Assembly: GCA_900299255.1 (NCBI GenBank) | Contig: OMJB01000008.1 | Span: forward strand, 1 to 64,000 | Source of the DNA: Sphingobacteriales bacterium | Lineage (GTDB): Bacteria; Bacteroidota; Bacteroidia; Chitinophagales; Chitinophagaceae | Reading direction: 5' to 3' | Length of the DNA: 64,000 bases | Shown: in pieces, positions 34,486-44,239 of the stretch | Layout: every line of letters begins with the position of its first letter | How positions within the stretch are numbered: the first letter of the stretch is position 1 | Program-made: the position numbers and the translations under genes | The notes under the pieces: model-generated | Told to the model about the DNA's origin: nothing | Seen by the model: only the letters and a program-made list of their open reading frames with translations | Database searches by the model: none

Positions 34486-36303
34486 TTATGCAAGTACCAG
34501 CGGTGCGGCTTCATTCTTTAGTGGTATGGGGAGATTTGCAATGGCTTTCTGCATTTTTTCCAGCTGACTGCTCATTGTGTTTAGATACCCGGCTGTTTCA
34601 TTTTTTATGTCTGACAACAGCGTTTTATGATATTCAACACCTTTCAGCAGGTTCTCTTTGAAAGTGCTGTAGTACTTATTTTGTTTGGCATTTACAGCGT
34701 ATTTGCCCTGTTCTATTGTTTTGTGCAGGTAATCTATATAGAGCTGCAGCTCATTAACAAACATGTGCGGGCGGGGCAGCGAATTGAGTAAACTGATGCG
34801 GCCATAAATATGACCAACCATTTGCTGAAGGGAATAAATGCCTGAAAAGTAAGCCAGATTAGGCCCGGGGCATATGGATACCGCTGTTAATCTGTGCTCC
34901 ACGGGCAATTCGTCTTTTAGCAGCACAGACACGGTAAGCCCTTCACACAAACAATCTTTCTCAACAATCTTGTTGTACTCTACCTGAAATTGTTCAGGCG
35001 GCAGGCCCTTTTCTTCCAGTTGTTTTATTTTCAGGTCCTGGTACTGGCGAGATGAAGTGCAGATAGGCGCAATGGTGAATTCGGTGTCGGTAGATAAGAA
35101 TTTCTTGTAGCAGGGGCTCCCGGGGCGGTTTTTCCGGATTCTGTCCTGGCGCTGTTGTTCTGAAGTGCAGGGCCTGAAATTATTAAAAGGTATACCGAGC
35201 GGCGATGCCCAGCTTATATAATAGTCTTCTTTTTTTGCCTGAGCCAGTTGCTGTAAGGTGTGTTCATTCACATTGGTGGTTTCAGGCACAAGCAAAAATG
35301 GGCTGCCCCAGCCGGTTGCATCAACTCCGTAATGGCTTCTTAAAAATGCATCTTCATTTGCAGTGCCAATGCCACCCTGCACTGTTATTTTAAAATCAGG
35401 ATGGCTGGTAAAGGTGGCCAAGCCTTTTGCTGCCAGTGATGCATTGCAGATTTCAAATAACTCGTTCTCCAGCTCTGGCCTTTTCTGTTTGAATTCATCT
35501 AAAATGGGACCCAGCAGCAGTCCGTCGGTAGCGAATGCATGGCCACCGCAGTTCAGGCCAGACTCAATTCTGAATTCAGATATCCAGATGCCCTTTTTTG
35601 CAAGAATTTTACCCTGTATCAATGCTGACCGGTAGTCGCTTACTTTAAGGATGATCTTCTTATTGAGTATGCCATCGTTATCCGGATAGAAATCACTGAA
35701 ACTCTCAATGTAATTATATAGCCTGGGGTTGTACCCTGCAGAGAGAATAACTGATGAGCGGAGATTGCTATTGGCAAACCCTCTGAACGCAGACAGCGCA
35801 TCTGAATATTCGGCAGGCATGGGTGTGCCATCATCCGAAATTTTGAGGTTGTCCACTTTTGCCATGATGTTTACATCAATAGCGCCTGCGCTGATATAGT
35901 TGCGTAGCTCTTCCTGCAGCTTTGTTTTTTGTACTCCATCAGGGAGTGCATTCATTTCCAGGTACTTTTTCCTTACGGGTGATCCGTCAGGAAGCATTTC
36001 GAAGTACTTGACAATATCCCGGCCTTCCTCAAAGGGTTGAGTTTTAAGCTCGCTTACCTGATGGTTTACAATCCTTTCCAGCAAGTTTAAGTAAGCAGTA
36101 ATGCGTTTGGCACGATAGTCGTCATCGCTGGTTGTTATGGGATTGTAGGCCTCATTCGATTTCTTACAATAGAATTCACGCATTTTTTCAACCAGGCCAT
36201 CTTCAATAATGGATACGACTGAAGAAATACCAAAACGCGCAACTTTAACGGGTGTATCAATGGAATAGCTGATTCCCAGAACCGGAATATGAAATGTATG
36301 CAT
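34486..36303 (-). CDS. Uncharacterised 605-aa protein with nitronate-monooxygenase-like barrel motifs
   Basis: No named family is certain. Two blocks recall the FMN-binding TIM barrel of 2-nitropropane dioxygenases: GLNCGGHAF (about residue 253, compare EAGGH) and VQGGIGTANEDAFLRSHYGVDATGWGSPFLL (about 305-335, compare AGGI...GADGVQ-GT-F). The N-terminus IPVLGISYSIDTPVKVARFGI fits a first barrel strand. The C-terminal ~240 residues are extra and carry a run of Cys (FRPCTSE, PGSPCYKK, APICTSS, KDCLCEG, SICPGP), then helices. They could bind a metal or Fe-S cluster. It is monocistronic, with no signal peptide, so cytoplasmic. Confidence 0.6.
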   Translation of the reverse strand: MHTFHIPVLGISYSIDTPVKVARFGISSVVSIIEDGLVEKMREFYCKKSNEAYNPITTSDDDYRAKRITAYLNLLERIVNHQVSELKTQPFEEGRDIVKYFEMLPDGSPVRKKYLEMNALPDGVQKTKLQEELRNYISAGAIDVNIMAKVDNLKISDDGTPMPAEYSDALSAFRGFANSNLRSSVILSAGYNPRLYNYIESFSDFYPDNDGILNKKIILKVSDYRSALIQGKILAKKGIWISEFRIESGLNCGGHAFATDGLLLGPILDEFKQKRPELENELFEICNASLAAKGLATFTSHPDFKITVQGGIGTANEDAFLRSHYGVDATGWGSPFLLVPETTNVNEHTLQQLAQAKKEDYYISWASPLGIPFNNFRPCTSEQQRQDRIRKNRPGSPCYKKFLSTDTEFTIAPICTSSRQYQDLKIKQLEEKGLPPEQFQVEYNKIVEKDCLCEGLTVSVLLKDELPVEHRLTAVSICPGPNLAYFSGIYSLQQMVGHIYGRISLLNSLPRPHMFVNELQLYIDYLHKTIEQGKYAVNAKQNKYYSTFKENLLKGVEYHKTLLSDIKNETAGYLNTMSSQLEKMQKAIANLPIPLKNEAAPLVLA

Positions 36304-36541
36304 TGGCGAAAATCATCTATGAATATATAGTACTGTATGCAAAATTATCTGAACTAGCTTTTGGCAATTATGACGATGGTCATAATATCCGGTGCTGCCG
36401 GCAGGACATTTATCATAATTCAAACAGGAGGCGAGGGTAAAATTATCTGACGAAGCTGTCCTGATTTGTATGGTTAGCAAATCAGGCTGTGAGCCAGAGT
36501 AATGGATAAACGATTAATTTTACCAGACGATAGGGGTATTT

Positions 36542-37165
36542 ATGAAAAAGTTAATCGTATTTGTTGTTGTAGTTATATTATTTGGATCCTGCGCATCAGC
36601 TCCGGTTCCCGGTAACGAAATTAACGGATGTGATGTGCATGGCTCTGCGCGCCCCGACAGGCCAGAGTACAAACTTAATGAGTACAAGAACCGGTATGCA
36701 TTTCCAAAACCGGAAGATTTTGCTTCAGGAATTACGCTGGAACAGTTAATGCAGAGTGGCAGCGAACATGATTTTCCGGTAGAGAAAGCAGTGGACCTAT
36801 CTGGTTATGTATTCAGCGTGAAAATTGGCGGCGTGGAAACCTGCAACTGTAAAACTAAGGATGAAGCATACAGGGACACTCATATAGAACTTACGCCCGA
36901 TGATCAGCATACTGGGCCTGAATACAGATTGATTGTTGAAGTAACACCGAGGGTAAGGGCGTTGATGGGTGCAAAAGGTACTGACTGGTCGACAGAAGAA
37001 CTGAAAAAGCTGCTGCCGGGGCACCATATAAACGTGACTGGCTGGCTGTTTTACGATGAAGAACACAAAAGCCAGTCTTTTGCCACCAAACCCCGGGGCG
37101 AGCATAACTGGCGGGCGAGCTGCTGGGAGATTCATCCGGTAACGGATATCAAAGTGCTGGATTAA
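36542..37165 (+). CDS. Putative lipoprotein (207 aa), possible OB-fold
   Basis: Signal MKKLIVFVVVVILFGSCASAP with lipobox FGSC. The mature region ends in a strand-rich part, VDLSGYVFSVKIGGVETCNCKTKDEAYRDTHIEL ... GHHINVTGWLFYDEEHK ... HNWRASCWEIHPVTDIKVL. The 'HI-V-TGWLF' and 'WEIHPVT' blocks are like small OB-fold proteins that handle nucleic acid or sugar ligands. This is a weak likeness. Stand-alone gene; no regulator is evident. Confidence 0.65.
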   Translation: MKKLIVFVVVVILFGSCASAPVPGNEINGCDVHGSARPDRPEYKLNEYKNRYAFPKPEDFASGITLEQLMQSGSEHDFPVEKAVDLSGYVFSVKIGGVETCNCKTKDEAYRDTHIELTPDDQHTGPEYRLIVEVTPRVRALMGAKGTDWSTEELKKLLPGHHINVTGWLFYDEEHKSQSFATKPRGEHNWRASCWEIHPVTDIKVLD

Positions 37166-37301
37166 ACCAAGAGCATTTTAACTTTACGGATGATGGCAAA
37201 TGCAGGCATACGATTGTTGCATATCAACTTACGTCATTGGGTACATTTCATGCTGCAATTTGCCTGTAAGAAATATTAGCAAACCTAAAACTATTATTGC
37301 A

Positions 37302-37715
37302 ATGGCTAAACTGGCAAAATTTAAAACGACAGAAAACGAGACGAGTGTTGAAGCATTTATTGCTGGCGTGCTGCCCGAACAAAAACGCGAAGACAGCCAG
37401 GTGCTGATTGAAATGATGGGAAAAGCAACGAAGGAAAAACCAAAAATGTGGGGTAGTTCGTTAATTGGTTTTGGGAAACTGATTTATACCAGCCCAAGCG
37501 GAAGGGCGGTAGAGTGGTTTAAAGTTGGGTTTTCTCCGCGAAAGGCCAACCTCTCGCTTTATTTTATGGGAATTGATGCAAAGGTTAGGGAATCCCTTTT
37601 GTTGAAGCTGGGCAAGCATAAGACAGACGGCGGCTGTGTATATATCAATAAGCTGGCTGATGTGGATATCGAAGTGCTGAAAGAATTGATTGATGCAGGT
37701 ATAGCTGGCAAATAA
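37302..37715 (+). CDS. DUF1801-domain protein
   Basis: 137 residues from the ATG at 37302 (MAKLAKFKTTENETSVEAFI). An upstream ATG would add 34 unlikely residues. It matches the small YdhG/DUF1801 fold: MGKATKEKPKMWGSSLIGFGKLIYTSPSGRAVEWFKVGFSPRK and later LLLKLGKHKTDGGCVYINKLADVD. The biochemical role of this family is unknown. Confidence 0.85.
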   Translation: MAKLAKFKTTENETSVEAFIAGVLPEQKREDSQVLIEMMGKATKEKPKMWGSSLIGFGKLIYTSPSGRAVEWFKVGFSPRKANLSLYFMGIDAKVRESLLLKLGKHKTDGGCVYINKLADVDIEVLKELIDAGIAGK

Positions 37716-37759
37716 TACTACAGCACTTGTTGCCCCAAAGGCATGAAGTTAAACTCTGA

Positions 37760-38224
37760 TTACAGTTTTTTCAAGAAGATCACTTTGTCGTCTCCTTCTT
37801 TCCAGAAATCTTTTATTGTGCCCGCAATGGTGTAACCTGCCTTTTTATAAAAATTTCTTGTTTGAGCGAATTGATCGTCACTAGACGTTTCTACAATTAA
37901 TATTCTTTTCTGCTGCTCCTTTAAATGGTTCTCTATATATGCCAACATTGCGCTTCCAATTCCTTTGCCTTGCTGCTTTTTGTCAACAGCTATAGCCAGC
38001 AGATTGTAAGTGCCGTCTGTAAGTTTTTCGGGGACACAATACCCCAGGCCAACTGGTATATTCTCCTGGGCATAGGTAAACCAGATTTCACCTGAGCCGG
38101 GCTCAGTGAAGTAGGGTGCTATCATATCATCCAGCAATTCAAACGGGAACAGTTCGCTGGAGTCGAGTATGTTTTTTATTGAGTTCAGGTCGGCTGCTAC
38201 AATAGGTCGGATAATATTGTTCAC
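37760..38224 (-). CDS. GNAT-family N-acetyltransferase
   Basis: 155 residues from a GTG at 38224. The frame is open another 78 codons, but those run into the neighbouring terminator and do not look like protein. The GNAT core is clear: IIRPIVAADLNSI, LLAIAVDKKQQGKGIGSAML (acetyl-CoA loop Q-x-x-G-x-G) and NFYKKAGYTIAGTIKDFW. The substrate is unknown. It converges on the DUF1801 gene. Confidence 0.8.
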   Translation of the reverse strand: MNNIIRPIVAADLNSIKNILDSSELFPFELLDDMIAPYFTEPGSGEIWFTYAQENIPVGLGYCVPEKLTDGTYNLLAIAVDKKQQGKGIGSAMLAYIENHLKEQQKRILIVETSSDDQFAQTRNFYKKAGYTIAGTIKDFWKEGDDKVIFLKKL

Positions 38225-38397
38225 TTGATTCAGTTGAAATGGGAGTAAAGTTGATTTCCAAAGATAACAAAAAGCAGCAGCGCATTTTAATTGGAATACA
38301 ATTTTTGCGGTGTGCTGTTGGGGTATGCCAGAAATAATATGTGTAGAGGTGAATGCTGATTGGTGGCGCAGCATTGCCTGTTCGCCCGGTTTTAAAT

Positions 38398-38435
38398 AAA
38401 AAAGCCGGCCTGCTGTTGCTGCAGACCGGCTTCTC
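38398..38435 (-). terminator. Terminator of the split giant T9SS gene
   Basis: On the minus strand AAGCCGG-TCTGC ... GCAGG-CCGGCTT with six T residues, directly after the stop at 38451. Confidence 0.8.
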
Positions 38436-38450
38436 TCCATCTTTTTGTTT

Positions 38451-41400
38451 TTATTCAATTACTATCTTGCGTACCTGCTGTTTTTCACCTTTTTGAACAT
38501 TCATCACGTACATGCCCTTTGGCATATTGGTCAATGTTATACTTTTCTCAAATTTACCATTGTCGGTAATAACTGTTTCAGTGTACACCAGTCGCCCTGC
38601 GATATCTGTGATGCTGATACGTACATTGTCATTTGCCTGGCTGGCATAGGTGCCGATCACTGAGATATTGCCATGGCTTGGATTTGGGGCTATAGTAACT
38701 ACGTCCTCCTGGGTCTCTGCGATAGTTTCGCCGGAAGTATTGTCATTTGACGTTCTGTAACCGGTAGGTGTCACAGATATAGAATGGATTGTATAGCATC
38801 CTGTAGGCAAAGCATATCCCACGATGGTTGTACCCAGTGCTACGCCAGATGCCATGCCAGTTGAAGCTCCAACTGTAACAATAGATGTTGATCCACTCAG
38901 CCAACTGCCACCGGCCGGGGATCCGATCAGAGATAACGAACCAGCAGGAGCAAGCGTAAATTGGCTTGCGGTAATTGTTGGCACTGGATTTATTGTAACA
39001 GCTGCACTGTCATTCATATTGGTGGTGCAGCCTGTAGTTGGGTTTATTGCTACTACTTTGTAATTGCCCGCGGTGGTTTGTAATCCAAAATCAAGGCCAT
39101 ACCCAACGCCTGCAAGTGGACTCCCTACTGTATTTGTGCCGCGATACAGCTGATAGTTGGTCCCTATGCATGATCCGGATAACCCTACTGATACACCCGC
39201 GCCACCTGCGCAATATCCGCCACCGCCTGTTACAGATACAACAACCGGCACTGAGTTTACCTGTATAACACTGTATCCGTTCATGCTGGCGGTGCAACCA
39301 CTTGTGGTATTGGTAGCAACGACTGTATAAGTATCAGCAACTGTTTTTAGCCCAAAGCTTATGGTGCTGCCTGTGCCGCTGACTGTGGTGCCAGATGCTG
39401 CGCCGCCTTTGTATAACTGGTAGCTGATGCCGGTTTGTGAATTGGATAAGCCTATTGCTACGCCGCCTGAGCCGCTGCAGTATGCGCCGCCGCCTGTTAC
39501 TGAGTATACTGATGGCAATGCATTTACAGATACGGCAGAGGTGCCAGTCATGGCTGAGGTGCAACCGGTTATGGTGTTTACTGCCTGCACTGCATACGAG
39601 CCAGCGGTTGCCTGACTACCAAAGCTCAGGGCAGCACCTGTTCCTGAAACCGGGCTGCCTACGGTGGTTGTTCCACGGTACAACTGATAGTTTACGCTTG
39701 TTTCAGAGCCGGTTAGGCCAACTGGTACTCCAGAGCCGGAATAACAGTATGACCCACCTCCATTAACATTATACGCTACTGGCAGCGGATTTACGGTTAC
39801 TGCTGCACTGCCGGACATAGAAGCAGTGCAACCACTTGTGGCATTGGCAGCTACCACGGTATATGTGCCTGAGCTGGTTATTAGCCCGAAATCTAATGCG
39901 CTGCCAGTGCCGCTGAATGGACTGCCTGCAGCTGATGTTCCTTTGTATAGCTGATAACTGATGCCGGTAGTTGATGTTGATAATCCTATATGCACGCCAG
40001 TGCCACCTGAGCAAAATGAACCGCCGCCGGTAACGTTTACAACAGCTGGTAGCGCATTTACTGATATTGTTGCTGTGCCGTTCATATTGTTTGAGCAAAG
40101 TGAACCTGAGGCAACAGCAATTACACTGTATATCCCTGCTGTGTCCTGTAGGCCCATATCAAAGTTGCTGCCAGTGCCTGAAACGACATTGCCTACTGAT
40201 TTCGTGCCACGGTACAACTGATACACTACACCTGTTGATGAGCCGCTGAGGCCGATATGAAGGCCGGAGCCACCGGCGCAAAAACTGCCACCACCCGTTA
40301 CGTTGTATGCGATTGGTAGTGTGAAGTTGCTGACAATAGCACTGTCAGTCATAGTGCTGGTACAGCCTGTTGTATTATTGGTGGCTATTACTTTGTAAGT
40401 GCCTGTATTTGTTTGTGGTCCGAAACTGATGCTGGCGCCGGTGCCGGTGATTGGGCTGCCTGTGGCGGTGAGGCCATTGTACAGCTGGTAGTTGCATCCT
40501 GAAACAGTGCCAACCAGGCCTACGGCAACACCTGAACCGCCGGGGCAGAAACTGCCGCCTCCTGTAACTGTAAATTTATAAGGTGGTGTTCCGGATGTGA
40601 TAACTGCACTGCCATTCATTGTAGCCGTGCATCCGCCGGATGTGTTTGTTGCAAGTACTGTATACGTTCCTGCTGTGGTTTTGGTACCGAAATTTATTGA
40701 AGACCCTGTGCCAGCAATAGGGCTGCCAACGGCTGAGCCGCTTAAACGCAGCTGGTAGTTAGTGCCGGATGTGGAACTGCTTAAGCCGATGCTAACGCCT
40801 GTAGATCCGCCGCAATATGCGCCGCCGCCGGTTACATTTACCACGGTTGGGGCCGGATTTACCGTAACTGTTACATATGCCTGATTACTGCATGAGCCTG
40901 TGTATCCGGTAACTGTATAAGTTGTGGTTGAAGCTGGTGCCGCAGTAACACCTGAACCGGTGGTTGCAGACAGGCCATAGGCTGGTGCCCAGTTGTAAGT
41001 AGTGCCGCCCGATGTGCTGACTGCTGCAGACGAGCCAGAGCAAATGGCAGTGGCGCCAGAAGCTGTTACTGTTAGTCCGCCGCCTATTGTAATTGTTTTT
41101 GTGGCTGTAGCAGTGAATCCATTGCCATCAGTCACAGTTACAGTATAAACAGTTGTTGCGGCAGGTGTCGCGGTAACCGTTGCTCCTGTTGTAGCAGATA
41201 GGTTCCCGGATGGTGCCCAGGTGTAGGAGAGTGAAGGTGTGTCGGTTCCTGCCGCAGTAAGGGTTGCTGATGTCCCTGAACAAACTGTTGATGCACTAGA
41301 TGAGACAGTAACTGAAGGGTTACCATCGCTGATGCCTGTAAAATCTGAGAAGGTAGTTATAGGAGAAGTAAGCACAAAGCCTGAGTTAGATCCTGTGAAG

Positions 41401-43362
41401 CGTGTCCATGGAGTGGTGCCGTCCCATTTGCCCATAACAATGTTTGATTGTGTACCTGCAATATCTGCACTCAGGTAGGTTGCTACAACCACGCAGCCCC
41501 AGGAGCCTGAAAATCCGCTTTGAGTTACGCTCCAGTACCTGTTGAGGTAATTTGTGGAGCTGGCGTTGGAGGGGTGTTTTGCATTTACAACGCGCACACT
41601 GCTGTACCCTGAATACGAACCACCTGAATAGGTAAGGGTAATGGGAGAATATTCAACTGTTCCGGTATTGTCTCCGATAGGGAACATAAATGATGCGGTT
41701 GCAGCATTGGTTGCTGATTTGCGTACTGTTCCACCGCCGCTGGCAATAATCATTTTTGATGCAGAGAACGTTCCTGCAATTGCCGGAGCAGAAGGGCCGA
41801 AAGTAAGATTGTATGAGCTAATATCAAGATTGCCTGCTGTAAGTGTAAGCTGGCCGGTAACCGTGAGATTGCCGGTGAGTGTAAATCCTGAAGTGTTGTT
41901 TAAAGTGAGATTGGTGAGGCTAACACCGGATATCGTGCTGCCGGAACCCGTAAGGGTAGTTGTGCCTGTGCCGGAAAGGGTTCCGGTTCCGGCAATACTG
42001 CCTGATAAACTGATGGCATTGCCGTTATTTGCAAGAGTTCCTGCATCTAAAGATAGTTTGCCAGTGATGATAAGAGGGGTGCCAAGTGTTGTTGTGCCAC
42101 CTGTATTATTAATAAATGTTCTAAGAGTACGTGTTGAGGTGGTTGTTCCCAGAAATATTGTTCCGGCTGTACCGGTAGAGTTGATGGAGAGTGCAGATGT
42201 GGCGCTGCCAGAGAAATACCTGGCGGATGACATTCCGTTTACGGAGCCCGCCAATACAATTGAATCGCCGGTAATATCCATCGTTCCGTTCATGAAAGTC
42301 AGTGCGCCTGTTATGGCCAGATTACCGTTGGTTACATAACCGTTGGCGTCGTTCAGTTTCAGGTTGCTCAGCGTTACAGCGCCTATTGTTTGTGCTGGTA
42401 GTACTTACCATGCTGTCGCATCCGCTGCCTGTTTCTGTGCCTGCACCTGAAATGTTGCCTCTTACATAAATAGTGTTGCCATTATTGTCAACTGTGCCAT
42501 TTAAAACATAGTCGCTGCGGATTGTAAAACGGTTGCCGATTATCACAGAACTTCCCGGGCCTACCAGAAACGAATCAATTCTGTCGCTGTTGTTGAAGGT
42601 AGACTGATCGAAGTAAATAGTGCCTGCTGCTCCGCTGCTTAAAATAAATACATCTGGGCCAGTGCCAGTGCCGCCACTGTTGCCGGTGAAGCAGTTGGTG
42701 CCGTTCATGCCTGTTACATTTCCAGTCAGTACCAGCCTTGATGTGTTAAGTGTTAAAGAGCCTGATATGAAATTTAGTGTGCCGCGCACAGTATCTGCAC
42801 TTCTTGTACCCAGGTCAATTCCGTTTGAATTGTTTACCGTCAGGTTGTAATAGCTGGTAACAGCAATGGTTTGTGATGAAGATCCTGAAAACTCTACAGT
42901 GCTTCCAATCTGGCAGGAATTGATTGTAGGGCAATTGTTGTTTTTAACATCTAACGTAGCGCCTGTGGTAACGGTTATTTGCCCTTGCATCCAGTAGTTG
43001 TTAGGGATTACGAAGGTTATGGATGAGGAACTGTCGCCTAAAACTACCGAAGCCCCTGAACCCAGATTCCAGTTGCCGGTGAGTGTAGGAGTAGTGTTGT
43101 TGATGATCTGGAAAATGTCGGAGCCGTTAAAGTTGGACGGATGAGTGCCTGTTCCATTTCTGGCCGACCACCACGAACTGGCCAGGTTCAGCGCGCCTGT
43201 AGCACCGGAATAGTAAGTGGCGGCATGGCTTTGCGTAAATGAATACAGTAAGGCTATTAGTATGCTCAGTGTTGAGAATATACTTTTAACTGCTTTCTTG
43301 CAGCTTGCCTGCTGTCTGGTAGGAATGCGTTTGTTTTTTTTGTTTTGTTCTGAGTTACTCAT
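38451..43362 (-). pseudogene. Giant secreted repeat protein with T9SS sorting domain, split by one frameshift
   Basis: Two frames form one gene. Codons from 43362 give a signal peptide (FSTLSILIALLYSFTQSHA) and autotransporter-like parallel-beta sequence ending abruptly after CDSMVSTTS. The other frame continues with TIGAVTLSNLKLNDANGYVTNG and on to 38451. Removing one A near 42389-42391 restores a protein of about 1636 residues. The second part has two PKD-like units, seven VTGGG(S/A)YC units of ~85 residues (GLSGS, YQLYRG, GSPVSGTG, TTGCT), one Big2 unit and a T9SS CTD (IAPNPSHGNISVIG, KGMYVMNVQKG). The indel may be a real inactivation or a sequencing error. As written, the first product lacks a CTD and the second a signal. 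Confidence 0.85.
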
Positions 43363-43406
43363 GATTTATGTATTGTTAGTGTGTGTCTTAGCTTTTGTAC
43401 AGGGCG

Positions 43407-43508
43407 TTAGCTTAATGCGTAGAGGAAGCCAACGATTAACATCAGGCTGGTGCCGACCGCTGTAACAATGATTGCCAGCCCTACGAGTAATTTGATCATG
43501 TATGCCAT
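43407..43508 (-). CDS. Possible 33-aa single-pass membrane peptide
   Basis: ATG at 43508; the peptide is MAYMIKLLVGLAIIVTAVG followed by TSLMLIVGFLYALS, then TAA. Almost the whole length is hydrophobic with one Lys near the N-terminus, as in small membrane proteins. It ends 44 bp before the giant T9SS gene on the same strand and could be its leader or partner. Evidence is only composition and position. Confidence 0.4.
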   Translation of the reverse strand: MAYMIKLLVGLAIIVTAVGTSLMLIVGFLYALS

Positions 43509-43615
43509 TTCGAAATAAGATTAATAGTTCAGCCACACATAGGCGAAAATGGTGCCAGAATTGCTTTTCTATTGGAATACAGTGAGTTATGAAAGTTTGT
43601 ATATTGGAATCAGCT

Positions 43616-43643
43616 CCATTATGGGAGTCGGCTCCCATAATGG
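43616..43643. repeat. 12-bp perfect inverted repeat with internal half-site symmetry
   Basis: CCATTATGGGAG - TCGG - CTCCCATAATGG. Each arm itself contains a near-palindrome (CCATTATGG), so there are four related half-sites. There is no T tract, which argues against a terminator. It may be an operator or a cruciform-forming site between the adhesin gene and the broken reductase gene. Confidence 0.65.
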
Positions 43644-43768
43644 GATTGGGTGCCGCCTATTGAGACAGGATTTATTTGTTATTTCAGCCTTTGATTTTAT
43701 TAAAGTTCATTGCAGCGATATGATCGATATACTGAGGAATGAATTAATTTCAGGTGTTACAAAGCGAT

Positions 43769-44239
43769 ATGAGAAAGCTGATATTTGGCATCAACCTGAC
43801 AATAGATGGCCGCAAGACATATGAACTGATGGTACCCTACTGGCCAAACGTGGCAAAAGATCAGATAGGAAACACGAAGGCAGTCAATGATTTTGCACAG
43901 GCATTTACGTCAGTAGAAAACATAGTGGTGTGCTCGCATACGCTGAACAGAAATGAAGGAATGCATACGCAGATTATCTAAGGTAATCTTAGGGAGGAGG
44001 TGATGAAACTGAAGCGGCAGGATGGTGGTAATATCTCCACTGGTGGGGTAGATATACCTTCGCAACTGATTGCATTGGGTCTGGTTGATGAACTACATAT
44101 TGTCATCCATCCGGTAATAGCCGGGGCAGGACGTCGTTTTCTGGATGTTGCCAATCTGCCTGTAAACCAAAAGTTAGAACTTGCAGAGTCGACGGTGCTG
44201 GAGGGCGGATTTGTGGTGTTGCGCTATATGAAATTTTGA
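43769..44239 (+). pseudogene. Broken dihydrofolate-reductase-family (RibD C-terminal-like) gene
   Basis: Begins MRKLIFGINLTIDG and jumps at once to RKTYELMVPYWPNVAKDQIGN. Intact relatives have some 40-50 residues in between, so an internal deletion is evident. The frame then meets an in-frame TAA (43979-43981) within II-stop-GNLREEV, and continues in the same frame with MKLKRQDGGNISTGGVDIPSQLIALGLVDELHIVIHPVIAGAGRRFLDV to a natural end. The codon expected at the stop position is commonly Lys, one base from TAA. Both lesions together make it a pseudogene of the YyaP/DfrA-like family. Confidence 0.85.

Noticed and set aside
37760..38458. 232-aa version of the GNAT protein
   Set aside because: The N-terminal 78 residues cover the neighbouring terminator and are non-descript; the GNAT fold starts at about the GTG at 38224.
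41641..42339. 232-aa plus-strand ORF opposite the split adhesin
   Set aside because: It is the antisense shadow of low-complexity Ser/Thr/Gly repeats (Val/Pro-rich composition), with no protein-like features. The same holds for the many Val/Pro-rich minus-strand frames at 10.5-16.4 kb.
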